Assembly: GCA_034110465.1 (NCBI GenBank)
Contig: JAWUZD010000010.1
Location: 264,804-328,803, forward strand
Direction: 5' to 3'
DNA from: Aurantibacter sp034110465
GTDB taxonomy: Bacteria; Bacteroidota; Bacteroidia; Flavobacteriales; Flavobacteriaceae
Length of the DNA stretch: 64,000 bases
The translations under genes and the position numbers were made by a program. The notes under the pieces are model-generated. The model worked only from the letters and a program-made list of their open reading frames with translations. It was not told where the DNA came from and searched no databases. This document shows positions 53,342 through 62,137 of this stretch, piece by piece; positions within the stretch are counted from its first letter, which is position 1, and every line of letters begins with the position of its first letter.

Positions 53342-54490
53342 ATGCTTCAGTCATCAAAAACCTATTTACCCAATCTTAATTCGATTAGAGCATTTGCTGC
53401 GGTTATAGTTATTGTATCTCATATTGAACTGAGGAAAGAGCTTTTAGGGATTAATGGTATTTCTGCAATATTTCATTGGGGTAAATTTGGTGTTGATTTA
53501 TTTTTCGTTTTAAGTGGGTTCTTAATTACTTTTCTATTATTAACTGAAAAAGAAAAAATAAAAACAATTGATGTAAGGAGTTTTTACATCAGAAGAGCTC
53601 TCAGAATTTGGCCTTTGTATTTTTTAATTCTATTTTTTACATATTTTTTAATCCCTTATATATTACCCGAATATTATCATTCCAACATTAACAGATTTAC
53701 CCCCAAAAGCCTTATTCTTAACATATTAATGCTAACAAATATTACTTTGATAATCAAACTGACGCCATTAATAATTTCTACAATATGGTCTATCGGTATT
53801 GAAGAACAGTTTTATTTATTTTGGCCTTGGGTTATTAAGTGTAAAGAAAAAAAGTATATTAAAATTATTGTATTTTTTATTTTTTTTATTCCTTTAGGTA
53901 AGATATTCTTAATGGGATTTATATATTTCTGGGATATCCCATTCTTAAAAATATTATCACACATAGTTTCAACTACTAGATTTGATTGTATGGCTATAGG
54001 TGCTTTTTTTGGAGTATTAGCATATCGAAAACAAATAAAAATAAGTTTATTTACATTTAACTATTATTTCTTTTCTTCAAAAAAAATACAATATACTTCT
54101 TACTCACTTCTTATTTTCTTTTTTATTATTTCACATTTCACCTCTGCTTCGGTAATACAGTCTTTTAGCTTTCTTTTTTACCCAACACTTTTTGGTATTA
54201 GTATTCTAAATTTAGCTACTAACCCGAATACTATATTCAAACTAGAAAATAAAGTCACGAACTATATTGGGAAAATTTCATACAGTCTTTATCTTACTCA
54301 TATGCTTGTAATATACCTGTTACCTCCTATTTTAAAACCTCTAATTGTAAATCACTCAATAACAATTAAAAATATAATTATCTATACGATAACATTAATT
54401 TCAACATTAACAATATCATATATTACTTATAATTTATACGAAAAAAGGTTTGTTCTATTGAAAAGAAAATATTCACATATCAAAACATAA
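53342..54490 (+). CDS. Membrane acyltransferase, acyltransferase-3 family, isolated
   Basis: This 382-residue protein has about ten membrane segments and the OafA/WecH signature: LPNLNSIRAFAAVIVIVSHI with the catalytic-type His, FGVDLFFVLSGFLITFLLL and STIWSIGIEEQFYLFWPWVI. The C-terminus is basic. It sits alone between a sirtuin and trmD, and is more AT-rich than those genes; no glycan gene is near. It would O-acylate some cell-surface sugar, but the target is unknown. The gene may have been inserted between core genes, because its neighbours are housekeeping genes. Confidence 0.88.
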   Translation: MLQSSKTYLPNLNSIRAFAAVIVIVSHIELRKELLGINGISAIFHWGKFGVDLFFVLSGFLITFLLLTEKEKIKTIDVRSFYIRRALRIWPLYFLILFFTYFLIPYILPEYYHSNINRFTPKSLILNILMLTNITLIIKLTPLIISTIWSIGIEEQFYLFWPWVIKCKEKKYIKIIVFFIFFIPLGKIFLMGFIYFWDIPFLKILSHIVSTTRFDCMAIGAFFGVLAYRKQIKISLFTFNYYFFSSKKIQYTSYSLLIFFFIISHFTSASVIQSFSFLFYPTLFGISILNLATNPNTIFKLENKVTNYIGKISYSLYLTHMLVIYLLPPILKPLIVNHSITIKNIIIYTITLISTLTISYITYNLYEKRFVLLKRKYSHIKT

Positions 54491-54536
54491 TAAATTTTAG
54501 TAATAAAAAACATATCAGCAATAAAAACTATTCAAT

Positions 54537-54544
54537 TATATTTG
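54537..54544 (+). promoter_or_regulatory. -7 element before trmD
   Basis: TATATTTG, a full match to TAnnTTTG, 18 bases before the ATG. No clear -33 element. Confidence 0.5.
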
Positions 54545-54562
54545 TTGGATATAAGTTAAGAT

Positions 54563-55237
54563 ATGAGAATTGATATTATTACTGTTTTACCAGAATTACT
54601 AAAAAGTCCGTTTGAAGCTTCAATTTTAAAACGTGCTATAGATGCTGGATTGGTAGAAGTTCATTTTCATAATTTAAGAGATTACACCACTAACAAACAT
54701 AAAAGCGTAGACGACACGCAATTTGGTGGTGGCGCAGGAATGGTAATGCTTATAGAACCAATAGATAAATGTATTACAGCCTTAAAAGAAGCACGTAATT
54801 ACGACGAGGTTATTTATATGACACCAGATGGCGAAACTTTAAACCAAGGTATATCTAACACCTTATCTATGGCAGAAAACATAATTATTTTATGTGGCCA
54901 TTATAAAGGTGTAGATCAACGTGTAAGAGATTTGTTTATAACTAAAGAAATTTCTATTGGAGATTATGTACTTTCTGGCGGAGAACTTGGTGCAGCAGTT
55001 TTATGCGACAGTATTATTAGATTAATCCCTGGAGTTTTAGGAAACGAAACTTCTGCGCTTACAGATTCTTTTCAAGATGGATTATTAGCGCCTCCTATTT
55101 ATACAAAACCAAGAGAATACAAAGGTCTTAAAGTTCCTGAGATTCTATTTACTGGAAACTTTCCTAAAATTGAAAAATGGCGAGAAGAAGAAGCTTACCA
55201 AAGAACTAAAGATAGAAGACCAGATTTGTTAGATTAA
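54563..55237 (+). CDS. trmD: tRNA (guanine-N1)-methyltransferase TrmD
   Basis: This 224-residue SPOUT enzyme methylates G37 of several tRNAs to prevent frameshifting. Conserved blocks are RIDIITVLPELLKSPFEASI, DDTQFGGGAGMVMLIEP, IILCGHYKGVDQRVRD (SAM site), EISIGDYVLSGGELGAAVL and YTKPREYKGLKVPEILFTGN. The length is standard. rplS follows 124 bases later with its own promoter and leader, as is common for the trmD-rplS pair, although rimM and rpsP are not beside it here. Confidence 0.97.
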   Translation: MRIDIITVLPELLKSPFEASILKRAIDAGLVEVHFHNLRDYTTNKHKSVDDTQFGGGAGMVMLIEPIDKCITALKEARNYDEVIYMTPDGETLNQGISNTLSMAENIIILCGHYKGVDQRVRDLFITKEISIGDYVLSGGELGAAVLCDSIIRLIPGVLGNETSALTDSFQDGLLAPPIYTKPREYKGLKVPEILFTGNFPKIEKWREEEAYQRTKDRRPDLLD

Positions 55238-55281
55238 TTAAAAAAAAACGTCACAAACAATACAACAACAAACAATTTACG

Positions 55282-55361
55282 TATATTTGCAGCCAAATTT
55301 GGGTTAACCTCTGGCGATAATCGCGAATGTTATCTTAAATTAATCAATAAAAATATTAAAA
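55282..55361 (+). promoter_or_regulatory. rplS promoter element and candidate leader
   Basis: TATATTTG (55282-55289) fits the -7 consensus. The leader of about 65 bases has a palindrome CCAAATTTGG (55293-55302), GGTTAACC (55302-55309) and two alternative hairpins: GCGA/TCGC around 55314-55324, or GATAA (55316-55320) with TTATC (55330-55334). A protein-binding autoregulatory leader is possible, as known for L19 genes of other bacteria. Confidence 0.5.
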
Positions 55362-55715
55362 ATGGAATCGTTAATTAAATTTGTACAAGACGAGTTTGTA
55401 GCTAAAAAAGATTTTCCTGAATTTGGAGCTGGAGATACAATTACTGTATTTTACGAAATTCGTGAAGGAGCTAAAACACGTACACAGTTTTTTAGAGGTG
55501 TAGTAATACAACGAAGAGGATCTGGATCTACAGAAACTTTTACAATCAGAAAAATGTCTGGTACTGTAGGAGTTGAGCGTATTTTCCCTGTAAACTTACC
55601 TGCTTTACAAAAAGTAGAAGTTAACAAAAGAGGAAAAGTACGTAGAGCTAGAATTTTCTACTTTAGAGAACTTACTGGTAAAAAAGCTAGAATTAAAGAA
55701 GTTAGAAGAAGATAA
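55362..55715 (+). CDS. rplS: 50S ribosomal protein L19
   Basis: This 117-residue ribosomal protein sits near the 30S-50S interface. It has the L19 pattern: FGAGDTITVFYEIREGAKTR, then QFFRGVVIQRRGSGSTETFT with IRKMSGTVGVERIFPVN, and a basic end RRARIFYFRELTGKKARIKE. Length and composition are standard. It follows trmD by 124 bases with its own promoter, and an intrinsic terminator follows at 55735. The structured leader suggests autoregulation. Confidence 0.98.
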   Translation: MESLIKFVQDEFVAKKDFPEFGAGDTITVFYEIREGAKTRTQFFRGVVIQRRGSGSTETFTIRKMSGTVGVERIFPVNLPALQKVEVNKRGKVRRARIFYFRELTGKKARIKEVRRR

Positions 55716-55734
55716 TCTCTTTATTAACATATTT

Positions 55735-55770
55735 AAAAGCCTTGATATTATTTATCAAGGCTTTTTTTTT
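55735..55770 (+). terminator. Intrinsic terminator after rplS
   Basis: Thirteen-base perfect arms (AAAAGCCTTGATA and its complement) with a five-base loop and a T-run. It ends only 12 bases before the next ATG. Confidence 0.93.
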
Positions 55771-55781
55771 ACTTTTACTTT

Positions 55782-56357
55782 ATGAATTTACCTTTTGTAG
55801 CAGACAAAGATTTCAAAAACAAAGATTTTACAACTTCGCCTTTAGAAAAAGCAGAGTACGATAATTGTACCTTTACAAATTGTAACTTTGATTCTTGTTA
55901 CTTATCTTCTTTTAGCTTTTTAGAATGTAATTTTATAGATTGCAACCTTAGTTTAGTGAAAATTAATGAAGCCACATTTAAAGATACAGCATTTATTAGC
56001 TGCAAAATGATTGGCTTTCCTGTAACAGAAATAAACCCTTTTCTTCTTTCTGTCTCTTTTAAAAGCTGTAATTTACAATTAGCTAATTTTGTAAATATAA
56101 CTTTAAAACAAACACATTTTGAAGACTGCAATTTTAATCAGGTAGATTTTTCTAATACCAATTTATCAGCTTCAACGTTTAAGGAATGTAATTTTCTAAA
56201 TGCAACTTTCAATAATACAAATCTTGAGAAATGTGATTTTACTTCGGCTAAAAACATTACACTTATACCTGAAAACAATAAATTAAGGGCTGCTAAATTT
56301 TCAAAATCAAACATAGAAGGTTTACTTCTGCATCATAAACTGATAATTTCAGAATAA
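55782..56357 (+). CDS. Pentapeptide-repeat protein
   Basis: This 191-residue protein is almost entirely a right-handed pentapeptide beta-helix: repeats of the A(D/N)LXX or C-x-F type occur throughout, for example CTFTNCNFDSCYLSSFSFLE, LQLANFVNITL, HFEDCNFNQVDFSNTNLSAS and FNNTNLEKCDF. No membrane segment or signal is present. The size is close to McbG and somewhat shorter than Qnr, DNA-mimicking proteins that shield gyrase from quinolones or microcins. That similarity is of fold and length only. It starts 12 bases after the rplS terminator, so read-through may drive it. Function unknown. Confidence 0.85.
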   Translation: MNLPFVADKDFKNKDFTTSPLEKAEYDNCTFTNCNFDSCYLSSFSFLECNFIDCNLSLVKINEATFKDTAFISCKMIGFPVTEINPFLLSVSFKSCNLQLANFVNITLKQTHFEDCNFNQVDFSNTNLSASTFKECNFLNATFNNTNLEKCDFTSAKNITLIPENNKLRAAKFSKSNIEGLLLHHKLIISE

Positions 56358-56440
56358 AATAAGCTGAATATTACCGTAATAGCAAAAATGAAGCTTCAAT
56401 TTAACAAAAAGTTAAAAGCATCATAACAGCTTAATTTCAC

Positions 56441-56471
56441 TTTAAAAAAACACATCTTTTTTGTACCTTCG
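56441..56471 (+). promoter_or_regulatory. Candidate promoter of isocitrate dehydrogenase
   Basis: TTTA (56441-56444), 19 bases, then TACCTTCG (56464-56471), a near match to TTTG-N19-TAnnTTTG with one change in each element. The ATG at 56509 lies 37 bases further. It argues against the TTG at 56461 being the start. Confidence 0.5.
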
Positions 56472-56508
56472 CTATGCGAAAAAAAATAAGACAAATACTT
56501 TATATACT

Positions 56509-58737
56509 ATGTCAAATACACCTAAAATAATCTATACAATTACAGATGAAGCACCAGCTTTAGCTACACGATCTTTTTTACCAATAGTAAAATCTTTTGT
56601 AGAGCCATCTGGAGTGCAAATAGATACCAAAGATATTTCTTTAGCTGCCAGAATTTTAGCCATATTCCCAGAAGCTTTAACAGATGCTCAAAAAGTATCT
56701 GACGATTTAGCTTACTTAGGTGATTTAGCTAAACAACCGGAAGCAAACATTATAAAATTACCAAATATTAGTGCTTCTGTTCCTCAATTAAAAGAAGCTA
56801 TAGAAGAATTACAAGCTAAAGGTTTTGCTATTCCTAATTATCCAGATACTGCAGAAACTGAAGCTGACAAAGCCGCTTTAGCAAAATATAACAAAATTAA
56901 AGGATCGGCTGTAAATCCAGTCTTACGTGAAGGAAACTCGGATAGAAGAGCTCCTAAAGCAGTTAAGAATTACGCAAAAAAGAATCCACATTCTATGGGA
57001 GCTTGGTCTAAAACATCAAAAACTCATGTATCTACAATGACTGCTGGAGATTTTGCGCATAACGAGAAATCGGTAACTTTAGCAGATGCTACAACCGTAA
57101 AAATTGTACATACAGATGCTAAAGGAAAAGCAACCACTTTAAAAGGTGATTTAGATCTTTTACAAGGCGAAATTATTGATGCTACTACAATGAGTAAAAA
57201 AGCATTAATTGAATTTCTAGACGAGCAAGTTGAAGATGCTTTAGATAAAAACGTATTGTTTTCTTTACATATGAAAGCAACAATGATGAAAGTCTCTGAT
57301 CCAATTATTTTTGGTCACGCAGTACGCGTATTCTTCCACGATTTATTTAAAAAACACGGAAAGACCTTCAAAAAAATTGGTGTAGATGTAAATAATGGTT
57401 TTGGAAATTTACTGAGTAAATTAAGTGAATTGACTAAAGAAGAACGTAACGAGATTAAAGACGATATTAGATATTCTTTAGATCACGGACCAGAATTAGC
57501 AATGGTAAATTCTGAAAGAGGAATTACTAATTTGCACGTACCAAGTGATGTAATTATTGATGCTTCTATGCCTGCAATGATTAGATCTTCAGGTCAAATG
57601 TGGAACTCAGAAGGTAAATTACAAGATACAAAAGCCGTAATTCCAGATAGTAGTTATGCTGGAGTTTTTACTGCAACTATAGATTTCTGCAGAGAAAATG
57701 GTGCTTTTGATCCAACAACTATGGGAACTGTTCCTAATGTTGGTTTAATGGCTCAAAAAGCTGAAGAATACGGTTCTCACGATAAAACATTTGAAATAGC
57801 TTCAGATGGTAAAGTAGAAGTTATTGATGCTAATGGAAAAGTTTTAACATCTCATAAAGTTGAACAAGGTGATATTTGGAGAATGTGCCAAGTTAAAGAT
57901 GCACCAATTCAAGATTGGGTAAAATTAGCTGTTACAAGAGCTAAAGCCTCTAAAATGCCAGCTGTATTTTGGTTAGATAAAAACAGAGCGCACGATGCAC
58001 AGATTATAAAAAAAGTAAATACCTATTTAAAAGATCACGATACTACAGGTTTAGAAATTCATATTTTATCGCCTATAAAGGCAACAGAATTTTCACTAAA
58101 ACGTGTTAAAGCTGGACAAGATACTATCTCTGTTTCTGGAAACGTATTACGTGATTACTTAACAGATTTATTCCCAATTTTAGAATTAGGAACATCGGCA
58201 AAAATGTTATCTATTGTACCATTAATGAATGGTGGAGGATTATTTGAAACTGGCGCTGGTGGATCTGCTCCAAAACACGTAGATCAATTTACTAAAGAAA
58301 ATCACTTACGTTGGGATTCTTTAGGAGAATTTTTAGCATTAGCGGTTTCTTTAGATCACTTTAGTTTAATTCATAATAATCCTAAAGCTAAGATTTTAGG
58401 TGATGCTTTAGATGAAGCGACTGAGAAGTTATTAGAAAATAGAAAAGGACCAAGTCGTAAGGCTGGAGAGTTAGATAATCGTGGAAGTCATTTTTATTTA
58501 GCAATGTATTGGGCTGAAGCATTAGCTAATCAAACTAAAGATGCTGAATTAAAAGCGCAGTTCGAAAAAGTTGCTAAAGAATTAGAAGCTAACGAAGCTA
58601 AAATTGTTTCTGAATTAAATGATATTCAAGGTAAAGCAGTAGAAATTGGTGGTTATTATATGCCAACGGAAGCTTTATTGAAAGAAGCTATGAATCCAAG
58701 TTCAACATTAAAAATGGTTTTGAGTCAGTTAAAGTAA
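56509..58737 (+). CDS. Isocitrate dehydrogenase (NADP), monomeric type
   Basis: The ATG at 56509 (MSNTPKIIYTITDEAPALAT) gives 742 residues, the standard length of the monomeric type; the TTG at 56461 is rejected because it lies in the promoter. Conserved blocks include REGNSDRRAPKAVKNYAKKN, PHSMGAWSKTSKTHVSTMTA, VNSERGITNLHVPSDVIIDA with SMPAMIRSSGQMW (isocitrate and metal binding) and GGLFETGAGGSAPKHV near the C-terminus. It oxidises isocitrate to 2-oxoglutarate in the TCA cycle and supplies NADPH. It is unrelated to the dimeric Icd fold of E. coli. A terminator follows. Confidence 0.95.
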   Translation: MSNTPKIIYTITDEAPALATRSFLPIVKSFVEPSGVQIDTKDISLAARILAIFPEALTDAQKVSDDLAYLGDLAKQPEANIIKLPNISASVPQLKEAIEELQAKGFAIPNYPDTAETEADKAALAKYNKIKGSAVNPVLREGNSDRRAPKAVKNYAKKNPHSMGAWSKTSKTHVSTMTAGDFAHNEKSVTLADATTVKIVHTDAKGKATTLKGDLDLLQGEIIDATTMSKKALIEFLDEQVEDALDKNVLFSLHMKATMMKVSDPIIFGHAVRVFFHDLFKKHGKTFKKIGVDVNNGFGNLLSKLSELTKEERNEIKDDIRYSLDHGPELAMVNSERGITNLHVPSDVIIDASMPAMIRSSGQMWNSEGKLQDTKAVIPDSSYAGVFTATIDFCRENGAFDPTTMGTVPNVGLMAQKAEEYGSHDKTFEIASDGKVEVIDANGKVLTSHKVEQGDIWRMCQVKDAPIQDWVKLAVTRAKASKMPAVFWLDKNRAHDAQIIKKVNTYLKDHDTTGLEIHILSPIKATEFSLKRVKAGQDTISVSGNVLRDYLTDLFPILELGTSAKMLSIVPLMNGGGLFETGAGGSAPKHVDQFTKENHLRWDSLGEFLALAVSLDHFSLIHNNPKAKILGDALDEATEKLLENRKGPSRKAGELDNRGSHFYLAMYWAEALANQTKDAELKAQFEKVAKELEANEAKIVSELNDIQGKAVEIGGYYMPTEALLKEAMNPSSTLKMVLSQLK

Positions 58738-58766
58738 ACCTTAAACAAGACCTCTAACATATTGTT

Positions 58767-58793
58767 AAAAGCGCCTTTTTTAGGCGCTTTTTT
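58767..58793 (+). terminator. Intrinsic terminator after isocitrate dehydrogenase
   Basis: Ten-base arms (AAAAGCGCCT and AGGCGCTTTT) with a five-T loop and T-rich end. Confidence 0.92.
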
Positions 58794-58796
58794 ATT

Positions 58797-58804
58797 TATT
58801 TTTG
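58797..58804 (+). promoter_or_regulatory. -7 element before the TonB receptor gene
   Basis: TATTTTTG, a full match, stands 26 bases before the GTG start at 58831 and overlaps the T-tail of the upstream terminator. No -33 match at the proper spacing. Confidence 0.45.
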
Positions 58805-58830
58805 TTTTAAATTAAACAACTTCTATTTAA

Positions 58831-61200
58831 GTGAATAAATTTATATTATCTCTCAGCCTTATTCTTTGTAGTAATTTAGGATTTGGACAAGAAAACATAA
58901 CACTAAGCGGAACCATAACTGAAGCTTTAACTAATGAGACTTTAATTGGTGTAAACGTTATTATTCCAGAACTAACCACTGGAGCAGTTACTAACGAATA
59001 TGGTTTCTACTCTATTACAATTCCTAAAGGGGAATATACTGTTCAGGTTTCTTTTATTGGTTTTGAAACTATTTCTGAAAAGAAAAACCTATCAGAAAAA
59101 ACGACACTTAATTATAAATTAACAGAAAGTACAGAAAATCTTGATGAAGTTGTTATTACAGCAGATTCTGAAAGATTAAACCTTAGAACACCACAAATGA
59201 GTGTTAATACACTTAAGGCAAGTACCATAAAAGATATTCCTGTGGTTTTTGGAGAAGCAGATGTTATAAAAGCCATTACATTACTTCCTGGTGTTACAAA
59301 TGCTGGTGAAGGAAGTAGCGGTTTTAATGTTCGTGGCGGTGCAGCAGATCAAAATTTAATTTTATTAGACGAAGCTACTATTTATAATTCTTCTCATTTA
59401 TTTGGATTCTTTTCAGTTTTTAATCCAGATGCGATAAAAGATATCAAATTATATAAAGGAGGAATTCCTTCTAGATATGGCGGACGCGTTTCTTCGGTTT
59501 TAGATATTTATCAAAAAGAAGGAAATAGTAATAATTTTGCTATGAATGGAGGAATTGGCTTAATCTCAAGTAGATTATTAGCCGAAGGACCAATAAAAAA
59601 AGAAAAAGGATCGTTTCTATTAGGTGGAAGATCTTCCTATGCGCATTTATTCTTACCTTTATTTGACAATAATAATGTGGCGTATTTCTACGACTTAAAC
59701 ACCAAATTAAGTTATAAACTAAACGAAAAAAACAACATCTACTTATCTGGTTATTTTGGTAGAGATGTGTTTAAGATATCTGATAGTTTTGAGAATACTT
59801 ACGGAAACACAGTATTAAATTTTAGATGGAATCATTTATTTAACGATAAACTATTCTCTAACTTATCGGTAATTTATTCTGATTACTTTTATGGATTAGA
59901 TCTTAATTTTGTAGAATTTAATTGGGTTTCAGGGATAAAAAACTTCAATGTAAAATACGATTTCAAACATTATATAAATAATAACTTCAAGCTACAATAT
60001 GGATTAAATAGTATCTATCATAATTTTAATCCTGGAAAGATAGAACCGTCAAATCCAAGTTCTGGTATAAACGAGCAACAGTTAATAAAAAAATATGCTT
60101 TTGAAAATGCTGTTTATGTGGATGCAGAACATCAAGTTTCAGATAAAATAACATTATCCTACGGATTAAGATTAAGTTCTTTTTTAAGATTAGGGCAAGA
60201 CGAAATTAATAATTACCAAAATAACGATGCCGTAGTTTATAACTCGACTTTTGGTATCTATCAAAAAGCAGATCCAATAAGCACTTCAGAATACAATAGA
60301 AGTGATGTTATTGAAACATTTGTAAATTTAGAACCACGTTTAGCTGCATCTTATCGAGTAAACAATAGTGCTTCTGTAAAAGCAAGTTATAATAGAATGA
60401 CACAATATTTACATTTGCTATCCAACACAACATCTCCAACACCATTAGATATTTGGACACCAAGTGGAACATTTGTAAAACCACAATTATTAGATCAAGT
60501 GGCATTAGGTTATTTCAAAACATTTAAAAACAGAACGTATTCTTTAGAAGTAGAAACCTATTATAAAACCATTCAAAATAGAATAGATTATATAGATGGT
60601 GCTAACTTAATAGCAAATGATGCAATAGAACAAGTTATTCTAAATGGTGAAGCTAGAGCTTATGGATTGGAAGTTTTACTAAAAAAAGACAAAGGTCGTT
60701 TTAAAGGTTGGTTAGCCTATACCTTATCTAAATCAGAACAACGTACACCAGGAAAAACAGCAAACGAACCAGGTATTAATAATGGAGATTGGTATAATAC
60801 TGCTTTTGATAAAACACATGATATTTCCTTTACAGGAAGTTTTGATTTTAATGAAAAATGGAATTTTAATGCTAATTTTATTATTCAAACAGGTCAACCA
60901 ACAACGTATCCAAACGGGCAATACGTTTACAATGGTATAAGTATTCCAAATTTTAGTTCTAGAAACGAAAACAGGTTACCAACATATCACAGATTAGATA
61001 TATCAGCTATTTATACGCCAAAACCAGAGAGAAAAACGGGGTGGCAAAGCTCTTGGGTTTTTGGAATATATAATATTTATAACCGCTATAATGCAGCTTC
61101 GATTAGTTTTGGAGAAAACAGAATGTCTGGGGTAAATGAAGCAACCAAGTTATCTGTTTTTGGTATAGTTCCATCTGTAGCTTATAATTTTAAATTTTAA
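58831..61200 (+). CDS. TonB-dependent outer-membrane receptor
   Basis: This 789-residue protein starts at a GTG and has a signal peptide (MNKFILSLSLILCSNLGFGQ). A CarboxypepD_reg-like domain (about 22-105: LSGTITEALTNETLIGVNVI, then TNEYGFYSITIPKGEYTVQV) is followed by a TonB plug (about 110-215: VFGEADVIKAITLLPGVTNA, GFNVRGGAADQNLILLDEAT). The rest is a beta-barrel ending in VAYNFKF with the terminal aromatic. The arrangement lacks SusD, so it is not a typical glycan pair. With the DUF4249 lipoprotein four bases behind it, it likely imports an unknown ligand. Confidence 0.9.
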   Translation: MNKFILSLSLILCSNLGFGQENITLSGTITEALTNETLIGVNVIIPELTTGAVTNEYGFYSITIPKGEYTVQVSFIGFETISEKKNLSEKTTLNYKLTESTENLDEVVITADSERLNLRTPQMSVNTLKASTIKDIPVVFGEADVIKAITLLPGVTNAGEGSSGFNVRGGAADQNLILLDEATIYNSSHLFGFFSVFNPDAIKDIKLYKGGIPSRYGGRVSSVLDIYQKEGNSNNFAMNGGIGLISSRLLAEGPIKKEKGSFLLGGRSSYAHLFLPLFDNNNVAYFYDLNTKLSYKLNEKNNIYLSGYFGRDVFKISDSFENTYGNTVLNFRWNHLFNDKLFSNLSVIYSDYFYGLDLNFVEFNWVSGIKNFNVKYDFKHYINNNFKLQYGLNSIYHNFNPGKIEPSNPSSGINEQQLIKKYAFENAVYVDAEHQVSDKITLSYGLRLSSFLRLGQDEINNYQNNDAVVYNSTFGIYQKADPISTSEYNRSDVIETFVNLEPRLAASYRVNNSASVKASYNRMTQYLHLLSNTTSPTPLDIWTPSGTFVKPQLLDQVALGYFKTFKNRTYSLEVETYYKTIQNRIDYIDGANLIANDAIEQVILNGEARAYGLEVLLKKDKGRFKGWLAYTLSKSEQRTPGKTANEPGINNGDWYNTAFDKTHDISFTGSFDFNEKWNFNANFIIQTGQPTTYPNGQYVYNGISIPNFSSRNENRLPTYHRLDISAIYTPKPERKTGWQSSWVFGIYNIYNRYNAASISFGENRMSGVNEATKLSVFGIVPSVAYNFKF

Positions 61201-61204
61201 TAAA

Positions 61205-62020
61205 ATGAAATCACTTATATATATATTCCTATTATTAACTCTATTTTCAAGCTGTGAACAAGTCGTAGATATAGATGTTCCAACAGGTCAAGAACGCTTA
61301 GTAATTGAGGCATCAATTAATTGGTATGATGGAACTACTGGAAACGAACAACAAATTATTCTAACCAAAACTGCACCATATTTTAATTTTAATGTACCAG
61401 CAGCACTTAATGCAACAGTAGCAATAACTGATAGCAACAATAATAATTTTAGTTTTATAGATTCAGATAATTCTGGCATCTATAAAACAACTACATTTAA
61501 TCCAATTTTAGGCGAAACTTACACTTTAAATATTACGTATAATAACGAATCCTATTCAGCAACAGAAACTTTAAAATCGGTTAGTCCAATAGATTTTATA
61601 GAGCAAAATAACGAAGGTGGATTTGCTGGAGATGAGATAGAAATAAAAGCATATTACACAGATCCAGAAGACCAAGAAAACTATTACTTTTATCAGTTTG
61701 ATACAGATATTGCTGCCATCCCAATATTAGAAGTATACGATGATGAATTTACAAATGGTAATCAAATTTTCGCTTTTTTTACAGAAGAAGATTTAGAATC
61801 TCAAGATGAATTAATTATCAATCACTTTGGAATTTCAGAACAATTTTATGAATACATGAACCTGTTATTACAGCAATCAAATTCTGATGGTGGCGGTCCA
61901 TTTCAAACCCAACCAGCAACAGTTAGAGGTAATTGCATCAACACAACAAATTCGGAAAATTACCCGTTTGGTTATTTTAGATTATCAGAAGCTTACACTA
62001 CAAATTATACCGTAGAATAG
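61205..62020 (+). CDS. DUF4249 family lipoprotein
   Basis: This 271-residue protein has a lipoprotein signal (MKSLIYIFLLLTLFSSC, Cys 17). The rest matches DUF4249: EQVVDIDVPTGQERLVIEAS, then GTTGNEQQIILTKTAPYFNF, AATVAITD-like beta strands and ETYTLNITYNNESYSATETL. It follows the TonB receptor gene by four bases, and DUF4249 lipoproteins are usually found in that position, perhaps capping the barrel like SusD. Location on the outer membrane is inferred. The ligand is unknown. Confidence 0.9.
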   Translation: MKSLIYIFLLLTLFSSCEQVVDIDVPTGQERLVIEASINWYDGTTGNEQQIILTKTAPYFNFNVPAALNATVAITDSNNNNFSFIDSDNSGIYKTTTFNPILGETYTLNITYNNESYSATETLKSVSPIDFIEQNNEGGFAGDEIEIKAYYTDPEDQENYYFYQFDTDIAAIPILEVYDDEFTNGNQIFAFFTEEDLESQDELIINHFGISEQFYEYMNLLLQQSNSDGGGPFQTQPATVRGNCINTTNSENYPFGYFRLSEAYTTNYTVE

Positions 62021-62125
62021 TTAAATATTTATGACGTTACCTAGAGGTCGTGTTATCCGCTATATTTTTTTAGGTATTCACCATAAAAAAAGATGTCGCT
62101 ATTACCACTAACGCAAACAAATCCG

Positions 62126-62133
62126 TACTTTTG
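62126..62133 (+). promoter_or_regulatory. -7 element four bases before the murQ ATG
   Basis: TACTTTTG-ACCA-ATG: a full -7 match next to the start codon. No -33 TTG at 19-21 bases. If used, the message would be leaderless. Confidence 0.45.
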
Positions 62134-62137
62134 ACCA

